Shown here in pieces: positions 37,651 through 46,849 of a stretch of DNA of 64,000 nucleotides. Every line of letters starts with the position of its first letter. Positions within the stretch are counted from its first letter, which is position 1. Below the pieces are notes generated by a model. That model made no database searches, was not told where the DNA came from, and saw only the letters and a program-made list of their open reading frames with translations. Origin of the DNA: JBCBGF01 sp039193455 (GTDB lineage Bacteria; Pseudomonadota; Alphaproteobacteria; Rhodobacterales; Rhodobacteraceae); contig JBCCWO010000004.1 in assembly GCA_039193455.1 (NCBI GenBank), forward strand, positions 124,001-188,000, in the 5' to 3' direction. The translations under genes were made by a program, and so were the position numbers.

Positions 37651-38433
37651 ATGAGCAAAAGAACGTATGTTTTGCCGTCCGTGACGGCACTGTTTTTCGC
37701 GGTCACGTCGACCGCTTCGAGCGCTTTGACGCCCGATCCCGAGACCGGTTTGATCCCGGTTCGGCTTCCCTCCGATCTCTGCGCATTTGAGAACGGTCTT
37801 CCGTCGGATCTGGTTCGCCAGATCACGCCGCGTGCCGACTTCAATCAGCTGTTGAACCACATGTTCGCCAACTGTCCGACGCTGGCACTGGGTCTTGCCG
37901 ACTTTGCAACTGCGGCGATCGACACGTCTGAATTCTTTGACGAAGACGACGATGATGATGACGACAACGGCGGCGCCATCGCATCAGCTGATCCGACATC
38001 GCCCGGTGACACCGACGGTGGAACAGAGGGCACGGACGGTGGCGACACCGACGGGTCGGACGACACGGCCGATGGGCAGGACAAGAACCTGCCGGATTGG
38101 AAGATCGCCAAGAAGAACGGCATCCCGACGTGGAAGTGGGAAAAGAAAGTCGCCCGGTGGGAGCGTCAGCGCGAAGAGCGTGAAGCCTACCAGGCCGAAA
38201 AGAAAGCGAACAAGAACGCGTCCAAGGACCTGCCCGACTGGAAACAGGCCAAGAAGGAAGAGCGTTGGGCCCAAGAAGCCGAAGAGCGGGCACAGCGCAA
38301 AGCCGACAAGAAGGCCTCGAAGATGTCCGAGTCGAGCCGGGCAGCCTTGGAAGAGACCGAGTCCGACGAAGAGGATCAGGTCGAGGACGAGGTTGAGGAA
38401 ACCGAAGAAGAAGTTGTGGCAGAGGCTCGCTAG
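37651..38433 (+). CDS. Secreted highly charged protein with acidic and Lys/Glu-rich tracts
   Basis: A 260-residue exported protein of unknown function. After a signal peptide (MSKRTYVLPSVTALFFAVTS region) comes a folded-looking segment with two cysteines (DLCAFENGLP and FANCPTLALG), then an eight-residue acidic run DEDDDDDDDN-like and a Gly/Asp/Thr-rich linker, and a long charged stretch with two LPDWK repeats (NLPDWKIAKKNG and DLPDWKQAKKEE) in a probable coiled coil. The tail is almost all Glu, Asp and Val. The ATG at 37651 is favoured because it begins the signal peptide; an upstream in-frame ATG at 37552 gives no better signal. Confidence 0.65.
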   Translation: MSKRTYVLPSVTALFFAVTSTASSALTPDPETGLIPVRLPSDLCAFENGLPSDLVRQITPRADFNQLLNHMFANCPTLALGLADFATAAIDTSEFFDEDDDDDDDNGGAIASADPTSPGDTDGGTEGTDGGDTDGSDDTADGQDKNLPDWKIAKKNGIPTWKWEKKVARWERQREEREAYQAEKKANKNASKDLPDWKQAKKEERWAQEAEERAQRKADKKASKMSESSRAALEETESDEEDQVEDEVEETEEEVVAEAR

Positions 38434-38495
38434 AGCCTTGGGCGGGCCCTCGGGCCCGTCAGCCCAGCATTACGTGACCAGTGTACGAGTTTGGG

Positions 38496-38517
38496 ATGGC
38501 CGGCTGATGCCGGCCAT
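38496..38517. terminator. Hairpin terminator between convergent genes
   Basis: ATGGCCGGC and GCCGGCCAT form a perfect 9-bp stem with a 4-nt loop, followed by TTTC on the plus strand and preceded by TTGGG. It lies 63 nt after the charged-protein stop and 7 nt from the stop of the convergent peptidase gene, so it may act for both. Confidence 0.55.
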
Positions 38518-38523
38518 TTCACG

Positions 38524-39201
38524 TCAGACACCCGCGCGCGCAAATAACCCACCGGCAAACACCGCGTTCCACCGTGCGGGCGCTTCCGGATCCTGCATCC
38601 GAAGGAACGTATATCCCGTCGCGGACCAGTGCTTGATTCGATTGGTCAGATTGTCGAGCACCATATCGCCCCGGTCCGTCCGCAGCACCAAAACCGCATG
38701 GGCCCGGCGCTGCCGGTCCAGAACCGTCGCGATCATCAACCGCTCACCCGGTACGCCCAGCGTCATCAGTTCTTGCCGCTTGAGCAGGGCAAAATCCTCG
38801 CAATCGCCACCGACAGCCGTCGGCAACGCCCAGAATTCCGGACGGTCGTATTGTGTTTCATCGGCAATTTCGTTGAAACGCCGATTGACTGACAGGTTCA
38901 CACGATCCGCCAGATACAGCAGCTCTGCCGTCGATTTCACGCTCGCAGCACCGTTTTCACAGGCCCAGGCGTAGCGTTCGCACACCCCGTGAAAGCCCAT
39001 GGGCGCCGAAACACGCTCGACCGCAGGAAGATGCGACATCGATTGCGGTCCCGCCGCCTCGACAATGCCTGCGCTGCCAATCACCACGGCAGCGCTCAGA
39101 ACCCCGGCCCCCAACAGTCGGCGCACCACATGCGGCGCACCCGGCAGCCAGCGATCCTGGCCGCCAAAGCACAACGCGTCCCCGAAATCACGCTCAGCCA
39201 T
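38524..39201 (-). CDS. Transglutaminase-like cysteine peptidase (C93/BTLCP family)
   Basis: A 225-residue periplasmic-facing protein with an N-terminal membrane anchor or signal (VVRRLLGAGVLSAAVVIGSA). The catalytic triad of the bacterial transglutaminase-like cysteine peptidase family is visible: Cys in VGGDCEDFALLKRQ, His in RRAHAVLVL, Asp in DMVLDNLTNRI. Family members include LapG, which cleaves surface adhesins, but the substrate here is unknown. The ATG at 39201 has GAGGAG 8 nt upstream. It is convergent with the charged secreted protein, which could be a substrate by position alone. Confidence 0.88.
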   Translation of the reverse strand: MAERDFGDALCFGGQDRWLPGAPHVVRRLLGAGVLSAAVVIGSAGIVEAAGPQSMSHLPAVERVSAPMGFHGVCERYAWACENGAASVKSTAELLYLADRVNLSVNRRFNEIADETQYDRPEFWALPTAVGGDCEDFALLKRQELMTLGVPGERLMIATVLDRQRRAHAVLVLRTDRGDMVLDNLTNRIKHWSATGYTFLRMQDPEAPARWNAVFAGGLFARAGV

Positions 39202-39307
39202 AAAACGCTCCTCTTCCCCCTTGGGAACGTTCGCAAAGGATGGTGACCGCAATTCGAACGAAATGCGGTCGGATGGTGACGCCCGCCCAGCCCGGGCGCC
39301 CGAAAGC

Positions 39308-40783
39308 TTAATTTGTCCAGCGCACTCCTGTCAGGTCATTGGCCTGCGTCGGCGCATTCAGCCACAGCCCTTCGATATCGGCATTGGCGACACCGGTTCG
39401 GGCCAGCTGGAACAGATACCCGTTCACATAATCGTCCGCGATGATCTGTTGCGCCATTTTCAAAAGGTCCGAACGCTCCGCCGGATCGGTGGCGATGTCC
39501 AACTCGGCCATGACCTCTTGAAAATCGGGATTGTCGTATTGGAAGTAATAGTCGGGCCGGGCGTAGATGTTGATGTCCATCGGCTCGGTATGGCTGACGA
39601 TGGTCAGGTCATAGTCCTTGCCGCGAAACACCTGCTCTAACCATTGCGCCCATTCCAGATTGGCAATCTCGGTCTCGATCCCCACCGCCCGCAACTGCGC
39701 GGCGATGATCTCGCCCCCGCGCCGGGCATAGGACGGCGGCGGCAGTTTCAGCGACAGCGTCAGCCCCTCGGCATAGCCCGCCTCTGCCAGCAAGGACTTG
39801 GCCAGATCTGGGTCATGGGCCGACTGCCCCGTCAGATCGACATAGTCGGGATTATGCGGTGCGAAGTGCGTGCCGATCGGGGTGCCATAGCCAAACATCG
39901 CTCCATCAATGATTTCCTGCCGGTTGATCGCATGGGCAATCGCCTTGCGGACCCGCACATCCGACAGGGCCTCAGACTGGTTATTGGTGGACAGGATCGT
40001 TTCGCCTTCCGTCGATCCCACGAGCAATTCAAAACGCGGATCGGCCTCGAACTGGGCCAGCGTCTCGGGCGCGGGATAGCCGGGGAAGGCGTCGATATCG
40101 CCCGCCATCATCGCGGCAAAGGCCGCCGTCGGATCGGAGATGAACTTGAACGTCGCCGTCGTCAGCGCCGGTGCGTCGCCCCAGTAGTCGGGGTTCACTT
40201 CCAGCTCGACCCGGTCACCCTGCACCCATTCCTTGAACTTGAAGGGGCCGGTCCCAACCGGGTTCGTTGCTGCCGTATCAATGCTCTCGGACGCGACGAT
40301 CACCGCGTCGCCCCAGGCCATATTGGTCAAAAACCCGCCATTCGGTGAGGACAGGATGACCTTGACGGTGGTGTCGTCCACCACCTCCACCTCGGCGATC
40401 CCGGCAAAGAGCGCCTTTTGCTCGTTGGTCGACTCTTCTGCCCGCGCACGGTCGAGCGAGAACTTCACATCCTCTGCCGTAAACGCCGTCCCATCATGAA
40501 AGGTGACGCCGGACCGCAGGGCGAAGGTGTACTCCAACCCGTCTTCCGAGATCTCCCAGCTTTCGGCCAGCCCCGGCGCGATCGAGCCATCCGCCTGATA
40601 GCGCGTCAGCCCTTCGAAGATGTTGGCATAGACCACCTCGTCGATGGCCGCCGCAGCCCCGCCGGTTGGATCGAGGTTCGGGGGTTCCAGCTGCATTCCG
40701 ATGGTAATCTCGGTCTGCTGGGCCAGTGCCGTACCCGCGACAAGCGCGAGCACCGCCGCAGATGCGAAGATGCGCGAGGACAT
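39308..40783 (-). CDS. ABC peptide-type substrate-binding protein
   Basis: A 491-residue family 5 binding protein. Signal peptide MSSRIFASAAVLALVAGTAL ends before AQQTEIT; the mature protein has the family 5 signature around GLAESWEISEDGLEYTFALR with SGVTFHDGTAFTAEDVKFSL, and PVGTGPFKFKEWVQGD. It binds peptides, amines or similar cations and oligomers for a DppBCDF-type importer. The importer genes at 34-37.4 kb on the same strand lack a binding protein, so this is the likely partner, separated by two unrelated genes. Confidence 0.93.
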   Translation of the reverse strand: MSSRIFASAAVLALVAGTALAQQTEITIGMQLEPPNLDPTGGAAAAIDEVVYANIFEGLTRYQADGSIAPGLAESWEISEDGLEYTFALRSGVTFHDGTAFTAEDVKFSLDRARAEESTNEQKALFAGIAEVEVVDDTTVKVILSSPNGGFLTNMAWGDAVIVASESIDTAATNPVGTGPFKFKEWVQGDRVELEVNPDYWGDAPALTTATFKFISDPTAAFAAMMAGDIDAFPGYPAPETLAQFEADPRFELLVGSTEGETILSTNNQSEALSDVRVRKAIAHAINRQEIIDGAMFGYGTPIGTHFAPHNPDYVDLTGQSAHDPDLAKSLLAEAGYAEGLTLSLKLPPPSYARRGGEIIAAQLRAVGIETEIANLEWAQWLEQVFRGKDYDLTIVSHTEPMDINIYARPDYYFQYDNPDFQEVMAELDIATDPAERSDLLKMAQQIIADDYVNGYLFQLARTGVANADIEGLWLNAPTQANDLTGVRWTN

Positions 40784-40943
40784 GTGACGACTCCCTGTTC
40801 GGTTTTTTCAAAGGCTAACGCAAGGTTAACGGTTTTGGGAAGGCCCCACACCAACGGGCCACAGTAACGCGGATGTCATCCGATGTGACTGGTGGGTCGG
40901 CGCGTATGCCCGATGATCGCGACACCTGATACGGAGCGCGCCC

Positions 40944-41438
40944 ATGAAAAAGTCCGGCAAACAGCGCAGCAAGACCCAGCGCAAATCGAAACCCGCCCCC
41001 GAAGCTGCGGCAGATACCGGCCGCCGCAACACGCTGAAACTCTTGCGCAATGGCGGGATTGCCGCCGTCGTTCTGGGCGGCGCGGGCGTCTTTTCGGTCA
41101 ACGCGGTCCGCGCCACGATCTCCGAACAGGACCTGACCAAGATCGGCAACGGTACCCCGGCCATCGTCCAGATCCACGACCCGACCTGCAGCATGTGTAC
41201 CGAGCTTCAGCGCGAAACGCGCAAAGCGCTGCGGGCCTTCGACGACGGCCAGGTCAACTACCTTGTCGCGAACATCCACTCCGAGGATGGCAGCGCGCTG
41301 GCCGCCCGCCACCGCGTTCCGCACGTGACACTTGTGCTGTTTGATGGCGACGGTCAGGTCCGCCAGGTGTTGGAGGGCGTGCGCCCCCGTGATGAGTTAC
41401 AGGCGCATTTTGAGGCGCATATCGCGGGCAACAGCTAG
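40944..41438 (+). CDS. Membrane-anchored thioredoxin-like protein
   Basis: A 164-residue protein with a basic N-terminus (MKKSGKQRSKTQRKSKP), one membrane segment (GGIAAVVLGGAGVFSV) and a periplasm-facing thioredoxin-like domain. The active-site CxxC is present as HDPTCSMCTELQRET, and the cis-proline as RHRVPHVTLVLFDGDGQ. A disulfide oxidoreductase or thiol-transfer role in the envelope is likely; partner unknown. Stop overlaps that of the convergent M20 gene. Confidence 0.8.
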   Translation: MKKSGKQRSKTQRKSKPAPEAAADTGRRNTLKLLRNGGIAAVVLGGAGVFSVNAVRATISEQDLTKIGNGTPAIVQIHDPTCSMCTELQRETRKALRAFDDGQVNYLVANIHSEDGSALAARHRVPHVTLVLFDGDGQVRQVLEGVRPRDELQAHFEAHIAGNS

Positions 41439-42715
41439 GCGCCCAAGAGATCGCCCAGAACCAGCGCCATCACCTTGGCGCTGTCCACCATATCGTCGAT
41501 CCCCACCCACTCATCCGGCTGATGCGCCAGATCCAGAATCCCCGGGCCATAGGCGATACAGTTCTTCAGCCGCCCGATCCGATCTATGTGCTTCTGGTCA
41601 TAAGTTCCTGGTGAGCATACAAATTCCGGCGTGCGCGCCAGCACCCGCTCAACCGCCGCTGCGGTCGTCTGCACCACGGGGGCATCCCGATCCGCCATCG
41701 ACGGAAGAACCTCGTGCAACTCGCGGATCTCATATGAAAATTCCGGCCGCTCTGCCCGAACCCGCTCCAGAAGGTCGCGCACCTCGCCCTTAACCTCGTC
41801 GATGCTTTCCTCGATTAGAAACCGCCGGTCGATGATGATGCGACAGCGATCGGGGACGCAGGGCGCCGGAAAGCCCGTGAACCCCTCTCCCGGCTCAGCC
41901 TCGCCGCCATGGATCGAGTTGATGTTCAGCGTCGACTGCCGCGCGCCTTCCGGCACCACCGGCATCTCGGTACGTTTGGAGGCCAAGAGGGGGAAAAGAT
42001 GCGCCTCCATCTCGGCAAGGACCGCCCCCATGTGCCGCACGGCACAATCCCCCAGAAAGGGCATCGAGCCGTGGGCGATCCGCCCCTTTGTCTCGATCTC
42101 GGCCCACCACACCCCGCGATGGCCCAGACAGATCCGATCCTTGTTCAAGGGTTCGGGGATGATGACATGGCCCACCTTCTCGGGCGCAAAGTACCCCCGC
42201 TCGGCCAGCCAGGCGACCCCGCCATACCCACCGGTTTCCTCATCCGCCGTCCCGCTGATCTCGATCGCGCCCTGCCAATCAGGCACGGCCTCTAGAAACG
42301 CCTCGACCGCGATGATCGAGGCCGCGAGGCCACCCTTCATGTCGCAGGACCCGCGCCCATAGACGCGCCCATCCTTCACCTCGCCGCCGAACGGATCGGT
42401 GGTCCAGCCGTGGCCGACCTCCACCACATCCGTGTGGCTGTTGAAATGCACGCAGTCGCCACCTCCCGCGCCCTCACGCCGCGCCACGATGTTCCAGCGC
42501 GGATAGGTGTCGCTGTCCCCGGGCGTGCCATGGGCGCGCAAAAGCTCGCAGGCAAACCCAAGCGGCGCCAAACGGGCCTCAAGGTAATCGCAGATATCGC
42601 GATAGTGCCGCCCGGGCGGGTTCAGCGTGGGAATGCGGATCAAATCCTGCGTCAGCGCGACCAAAGCATCGCGTCGCGCCTCAACTGCGCCGGACAGGGC
42701 CTCATCATGGGACAT
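41435..42715 (-). CDS. M20 family deacylase (ArgE/DapE-like)
   Basis: A 426-residue zinc-dependent amidohydrolase. Metal ligands appear in order: His in HFNSHTDVVEVG, Asp in YGRGSCDMKGG, the catalytic Glu pair in GTADEETGG, and a His near the C-terminus in DLAHQPDEW. This group includes acetylornithine deacetylase and succinyl-diaminopimelate desuccinylase; closest by pattern are broad ArgE/DapE-like deacylases. The ATG at 42715 (MSHDEALSG) is favoured; seven upstream codons add nothing conserved. It lies downstream of kdsB beyond an intergenic palindrome. Confidence 0.9.
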   Translation of the reverse strand: MSHDEALSGAVEARRDALVALTQDLIRIPTLNPPGRHYRDICDYLEARLAPLGFACELLRAHGTPGDSDTYPRWNIVARREGAGGGDCVHFNSHTDVVEVGHGWTTDPFGGEVKDGRVYGRGSCDMKGGLAASIIAVEAFLEAVPDWQGAIEISGTADEETGGYGGVAWLAERGYFAPEKVGHVIIPEPLNKDRICLGHRGVWWAEIETKGRIAHGSMPFLGDCAVRHMGAVLAEMEAHLFPLLASKRTEMPVVPEGARQSTLNINSIHGGEAEPGEGFTGFPAPCVPDRCRIIIDRRFLIEESIDEVKGEVRDLLERVRAERPEFSYEIRELHEVLPSMADRDAPVVQTTAAAVERVLARTPEFVCSPGTYDQKHIDRIGRLKNCIAYGPGILDLAHQPDEWVGIDDMVDSAKVMALVLGDLLGA

Positions 42716-42753
42716 GGCCCGAAGGCTACCCAAGCGCCCGGCCCCTCACAATG

Positions 42754-42812
42754 TTTTTGGTCCGAAAATATCCCGGGGGAGACGCCCGCAAGGGCGGCGG
42801 GGGCAGCGCCCC
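42754..42812 (-). repeat. Intergenic palindromic repeat, copy 2
   Basis: Shares with copies at 15018-15113 and 58403-58460 the TTTGGTC spacer, the AAATATCCCGGGGGAG core and the terminal GGCGGCGGGGGCAGCGCCCC hairpin. It lies 2 nt beyond the kdsB stop, and in minus-strand orientation forms a GC-rich stem that could end the kdsD-kdsB message. Confidence 0.75.
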
Positions 42813-42814
42813 GA

Positions 42815-43588
42815 TCAGATCAAGCTTTCGATGCGCGCGACGTCGACGGGGTTGTTCAGCTCCCAAAACACCCGCCCACGGCTCTCGACCTCAACACACA
42901 GCACATCTTCGCCGTTTTCCAGAAACCGCAGCTGCTCCAAGCCTTCATTACGCTCAAGCGGCCCATCGGACCACTCGACATAACGGGCCAGGGCCGCAGG
43001 CCGGTACGCATAGACGCCCACATGGTGATAAACCGGCGGCGCGTCCTGTGCAGCCTCCGGCAGAAACGGAATGACCTCTTTTGAGAAATAGAGCGCGCGC
43101 CGGTCACGCGCGAAGACAGCCGTGGTACCACCCACCCGGCCTGCCGCGCGATCTTCGCGGAAATGCCGATAGGTATCGGCATCGCAGCGCAGGACAGGTG
43201 TCGCAACGCCCAGATCGGGACGCGCCCGCAATCCCGCGATCAGATCCTCCAGAAACCAAGGCGGCGTCAACGGCGCATCGCCTTGCAGGTTGACCACGAT
43301 CTCGGGCGACACGCCCATCCGCGCGATGGCATCGGCACAACGCTCGGTACCGTTGGCGCAATCTTCCGAGGTCATCACAACCTCACCGCCAAAGCCCCGC
43401 ACCGCGTCGGCAATCCGGTCGTCGTCGGTGGCCACCAGCACCAGGTCGACGCCTGGCACCGCCATCCCCGTCTCCCACGTCCGCTGGATCAGCGTCTTTT
43501 CCCCATCGGCGCCCTTGAGCACGACCAACGGCTTGCCCGGATAGCGGGACGAGGCATAGCGGGCGGGGATCAGGATGATCGCGCTCAC
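42815..43588 (-). CDS. kdsB: 3-deoxy-manno-octulosonate cytidylyltransferase
   Basis: Activates KDO as CMP-KDO for lipopolysaccharide or capsule synthesis. The 257-residue protein starts at a GTG, (M)SAIILIPARYASSRYPGKPL, the nucleotide-binding signature of the family, followed by VVMTSEDCANGTERCADAI and VVNLQGDAPLTPPWF. The GTG overlaps the upstream kdsD stop (GTGA), so the two are coupled. LNNPVDVARIE at the end is family-typical. Confidence 0.94.
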   Translation of the reverse strand: MSAIILIPARYASSRYPGKPLVVLKGADGEKTLIQRTWETGMAVPGVDLVLVATDDDRIADAVRGFGGEVVMTSEDCANGTERCADAIARMGVSPEIVVNLQGDAPLTPPWFLEDLIAGLRARPDLGVATPVLRCDADTYRHFREDRAAGRVGGTTAVFARDRRALYFSKEVIPFLPEAAQDAPPVYHHVGVYAYRPAALARYVEWSDGPLERNEGLEQLRFLENGEDVLCVEVESRGRVFWELNNPVDVARIESLI

Positions 43589-44568
43589 GCCACCACGCCC
43601 GCGCGCAGACAATCGTGAATGTGCAGGAACCCGGCAAACCGGCCATCGGCCTCGCGCACCACACAGCTTGTGATGCCGTTGCCGGTGCTGGTCATCAGAC
43701 GTACCGCTTCGGCCGCCAGGGCATCGGCTTCGACAAATACCGGGTTCGCCGTCGCAATGTCGCCCGCGCGCGCGGTCCACAGGTTTTCTGCATGGCGGCG
43801 CATGTCACCATCGGTGATAATTCCAGTGACCTCACCATCCTCGCGAACCAGCGCCACGCCCAGCGCCTTCTCCGCCATAACGGCGACCGTCTCGGACATC
43901 GCGGCATCGGGGCTGACATAGGGCAGCGCGTCGCCGGTATGCATCAGCTCGCGCACCGTCAGCAGCATGGTGCCCAGCTTGCCACCCGGGTGGTAGCGCC
44001 GGAAATCATCCGGTGCCGTGCCCAGCAGATGGGTGACCCCGACGGCAAGCGCGTCACCGATCGCCAGCTGCAAGGTGGTCGATGTCGTGGGCGCCAGGCC
44101 ATTTGGGCACACCTCGGTCACCCGGCCATAGGCGATCACGATCTCTGCCGCGCGCGCCAGCGTGTTCTCGCGCGTCGCGGTCAGGGCGATGATCGGGTGG
44201 CCATGGACGCGGCAATAGTGGATCAGATCCGACAACTCGGTCGTCTCGCCCGAGTTTGACAGGATCAGCACAACGCTGCCCTCGGCAATCAGCCCAAGAT
44301 CGCCATGGCTCGCCTCGCCCGCATGCAGGAACGTCGCCGATTTCCCGATCGATCGAAAGGTCGACGCAATCTTGTTCGCGATATGCCCGGACTTGCCGAT
44401 CCCCGAAACGATCAGAGGCGCCGCCGACCGGTGGATCATCCGCGCCGCACGGGCAACGTCGGGCGTCATCGCCTCGGCAAAGCCTGTGATCGCGGCAGCC
44501 TCGTCCAAAAGCGCGCGGTCGCACACGGCCTCAAGGGCGGCATCGTCCAGATTTGCGGCGTCGTTCAT
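43585..44568 (-). CDS. kdsD: Arabinose-5-phosphate isomerase (KpsF/GutQ/KdsD family)
   Basis: Makes D-arabinose 5-phosphate from ribulose 5-phosphate, the first committed step to KDO. The 327-residue protein has an N-terminal SIS domain (VSGIGKSGHIANKIASTFRS, GDLGLIAEGSVVLILSNSGE) and two C-terminal CBS domains (MHTGDALPYVSPDAAMSETV and ATANPVFVEADALAAEAV). The ATG at 44568 has AGAGG upstream; a start 7 codons earlier is possible. Coupled to kdsB by a 4-bp overlap. Confidence 0.94.
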   Translation of the reverse strand: MNDAANLDDAALEAVCDRALLDEAAAITGFAEAMTPDVARAARMIHRSAAPLIVSGIGKSGHIANKIASTFRSIGKSATFLHAGEASHGDLGLIAEGSVVLILSNSGETTELSDLIHYCRVHGHPIIALTATRENTLARAAEIVIAYGRVTEVCPNGLAPTTSTTLQLAIGDALAVGVTHLLGTAPDDFRRYHPGGKLGTMLLTVRELMHTGDALPYVSPDAAMSETVAVMAEKALGVALVREDGEVTGIITDGDMRRHAENLWTARAGDIATANPVFVEADALAAEAVRLMTSTGNGITSCVVREADGRFAGFLHIHDCLRAGVVA

Positions 44569-44609
44569 TGGCGCCTCTATACGCACCATGGGCCGCGGAC
44601 GCCAGACGC

Positions 44610-46508
44610 TCAGCGCCCCGCCGCGGCCATGATGGCAGCCGCCCGCGCAATCCGGGGATCATCGGCCAGATCCCCGACGCCCACAGGCAGGGGATGACGC
44701 CAGTTGGGGTATTCGTCGATGGTGCCGGGCAGGTTCGGCTGCGCGGCAACGCCCAGAATATCCTCGATCTGCAGCGCCACCAGCCGTGCGGGCGTTGCCG
44801 CAAGATAGGCATGCAGCGCATCCACATCGCCCGACGCCGCGCCCATCGCGGCATCCATGCGCGCCACATCGTTGGCCCGCGCCGCGTGGGCCTCGGCTTT
44901 GGCGGAGGCGTCTATGGTGCCCAGCGACGCACGCAGATCGATATCCGCACCAGCCCGCCAGCCCAGCCATGTCGGCAGGTCATGTGTCCCGAACGAGGCC
45001 AGCACCGCTGCGGGATAGTCCTCTGCCGCGCGCCCGCCCTCAAACATCGCGACGCGGCAGCCCAGGATCCCCGCTGCACCCAACGCCTCACGCAGGCCGT
45101 CCGGGATGTTCCCCAGATCCTCCCCGACGATCGTCGCCCCGGCCCGCGCCGCCTCGATCCGCGCGACCGCAAGCATCGCATCGCGGGGCATCCGCACATA
45201 GCCACCGGGCGCGCCGCTATCGGGTACCCAGAATGCGCGTTCAAAGCCGAGGATATGATCGATCCGCAAAAGCCGCGCATGGCGCAGCTGGCATCGCAAC
45301 GTCGCCGCCAGCGCGGCAAAGCCCTGGTCAATCAGCGCGCGCGGATTGAACGGCGCAAGGTTCCAGCGCTGCCCGTCAGCGGCAAACGCATCCGGTGGCG
45401 CGCCCAGCGAGACACCGAAGGCAAAGGCCCCCGGCTCTGACCAGGTTTCTGCGCCATAGGGGTGCGTGCCCACAGCGAGGTCGAGATACAGCCCGTGGGC
45501 CATGCCACTGTCCCGGGCCGCGGTCGCAGCCGCCGCAAGCTGCGTCTCGGCCCGAAACTGCATCCATGCGTGAAACGAGACCCGTTCGTTATGGGCCGCC
45601 GCAAACTGCCGAACGTCCTGTCCGGCTGGATCACGCAACGCAGCCGGCCAATCGCACCAATGCGCCCCGTGCCTCTCGGCCAGCGCCTCATAGGTCGCAA
45701 ACCGGGTCAGGCTGTCGCCTTCCTGCACCCGCCATTTGGCAAAGTCAGGATCGTGTTTCTCGCTCGCAAAGGCTGTGGCAGCCGCTCTGGCGCGCGTCTC
45801 TGCGCTGGCCCGATAGTCGACCAAAGCGGCTGGCCGGATCGCATCGGCGCCATCAAACGCCACATGCTGCGTCGACAGCCGCCTACGATGCGAAGGCGAA
45901 TAGGGGCTGATCGCCGCCGGGTCGCTGGAAAACCCCGCATGCACCGGGTTGATCCCGACAAACCCGGCCCCGGCCCGACCCAGCGCCTGTGCCGCAACCG
46001 CCAGGTCGCGATAGTCCCCGACGCCACCCCGTTCGGGTCCGCGCAGTCCGTAAAGCGGCAGTGTCACCCCCCACCCGCGCGGCGGCAGCGGCAGCGCGGG
46101 GGGCGCGACCAACAGCCAGCACCGGTCCCCCCCGGTTTCAACGGCATGGATCCCAAGGTCGAGCGCGGGCAACGCACCGCGCCCCTCCTCTGTCGCGCCC
46201 GTTTCGTAGGTCAGACACCAGGCATCCGAGATCGTTAGATCCGGCACCTGACCCGGTGTGCAAATCAGATAAGGCGGTACTTTCCGCGGGCGCCTGATGC
46301 TGGCCAGCGCGTCCGCCACGGCATCCGGCGCATCGGGATCAACACCCATCGCGGCGAGCAAGGCGTCGCGCGTGGCATCAGCCATGTCGCGGCGCTGCCC
46401 CGTCACATCCGTGTAGGTGTCGATGATGCCCAGCGCACGCGCCAGCGCGGCTTTGTCCGGCTGCAGTCCCGTCACCACACGCGCCTTTTCACGCCAAACC
46501 TGTCCCAC
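44610..46508 (-). CDS. malQ: 4-alpha-glucanotransferase
   Basis: A 632-residue GH77 disproportionating enzyme acting on maltodextrins and glycogen. Catalytic regions are visible: the nucleophile segment RLLRIDHILGFERAFWVP (Asp), the acid/base IVGEDLGNIPDGL (Glu) and the stabiliser SFGTHDLPTWLGW (Asp). Length and the N-terminal helical region are within the range of proteobacterial MalQ. It is followed by kdsD on the same strand with a gap of 41 nt, so they may be cotranscribed though their pathways differ. Confidence 0.93.
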   Translation of the reverse strand: MGQVWREKARVVTGLQPDKAALARALGIIDTYTDVTGQRRDMADATRDALLAAMGVDPDAPDAVADALASIRRPRKVPPYLICTPGQVPDLTISDAWCLTYETGATEEGRGALPALDLGIHAVETGGDRCWLLVAPPALPLPPRGWGVTLPLYGLRGPERGGVGDYRDLAVAAQALGRAGAGFVGINPVHAGFSSDPAAISPYSPSHRRRLSTQHVAFDGADAIRPAALVDYRASAETRARAAATAFASEKHDPDFAKWRVQEGDSLTRFATYEALAERHGAHWCDWPAALRDPAGQDVRQFAAAHNERVSFHAWMQFRAETQLAAAATAARDSGMAHGLYLDLAVGTHPYGAETWSEPGAFAFGVSLGAPPDAFAADGQRWNLAPFNPRALIDQGFAALAATLRCQLRHARLLRIDHILGFERAFWVPDSGAPGGYVRMPRDAMLAVARIEAARAGATIVGEDLGNIPDGLREALGAAGILGCRVAMFEGGRAAEDYPAAVLASFGTHDLPTWLGWRAGADIDLRASLGTIDASAKAEAHAARANDVARMDAAMGAASGDVDALHAYLAATPARLVALQIEDILGVAAQPNLPGTIDEYPNWRHPLPVGVGDLADDPRIARAAAIMAAAGR

Positions 46509-46558
46509 CGCCGGTCTGGCACGGGCAGGGCACCGCGATCAATGCCCTGCGCGGGCAT

Positions 46559-46831
46559 TCATGTGTCGCGCAAAGCTTCGATGATTTCGTGGTTCAGACA
46601 GTAACCGGGCAGTTGCGCGCCACTGCCGGGCGCGCCCTGGGCCATCCAGCGCACACAGTCGTCGGCCGTTTGGCAGGCCCCGCAACGCGCGACCATGCCG
46701 ACAAAGTCCGCCTCACTGATCCGCCCGGACGCCATCTCGGCACGCAGGCTTACATCCGCCGTGCGCGCCATCGCCTGGGTCAGCCAGTAATGGCAATCGG
46801 TGTCGTCAAGCTGTGTGAGATCGACGTCCAT
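46559..46831 (-). CDS. DUF6455-like cysteine-containing protein, copy 1
   Basis: A 90-residue protein with a conserved cysteine pattern: RCGACQTADDCVRWMAQGA then GYCLN. It shares C-x(2)-C-x(5)-C-x(2)-W and YC-x-N with its neighbour at 46850-47098, so the two are paralogues of the DUF6455 type. The four cysteines could hold a metal or iron-sulfur cluster or form disulfides. No signal peptide. Function unknown. Confidence 0.72.
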   Translation of the reverse strand: MDVDLTQLDDTDCHYWLTQAMARTADVSLRAEMASGRISEADFVGMVARCGACQTADDCVRWMAQGAPGSGAQLPGYCLNHEIIEALRDT

Positions 46832-46849
46832 GGCAGGCCCTCCGTCCGA

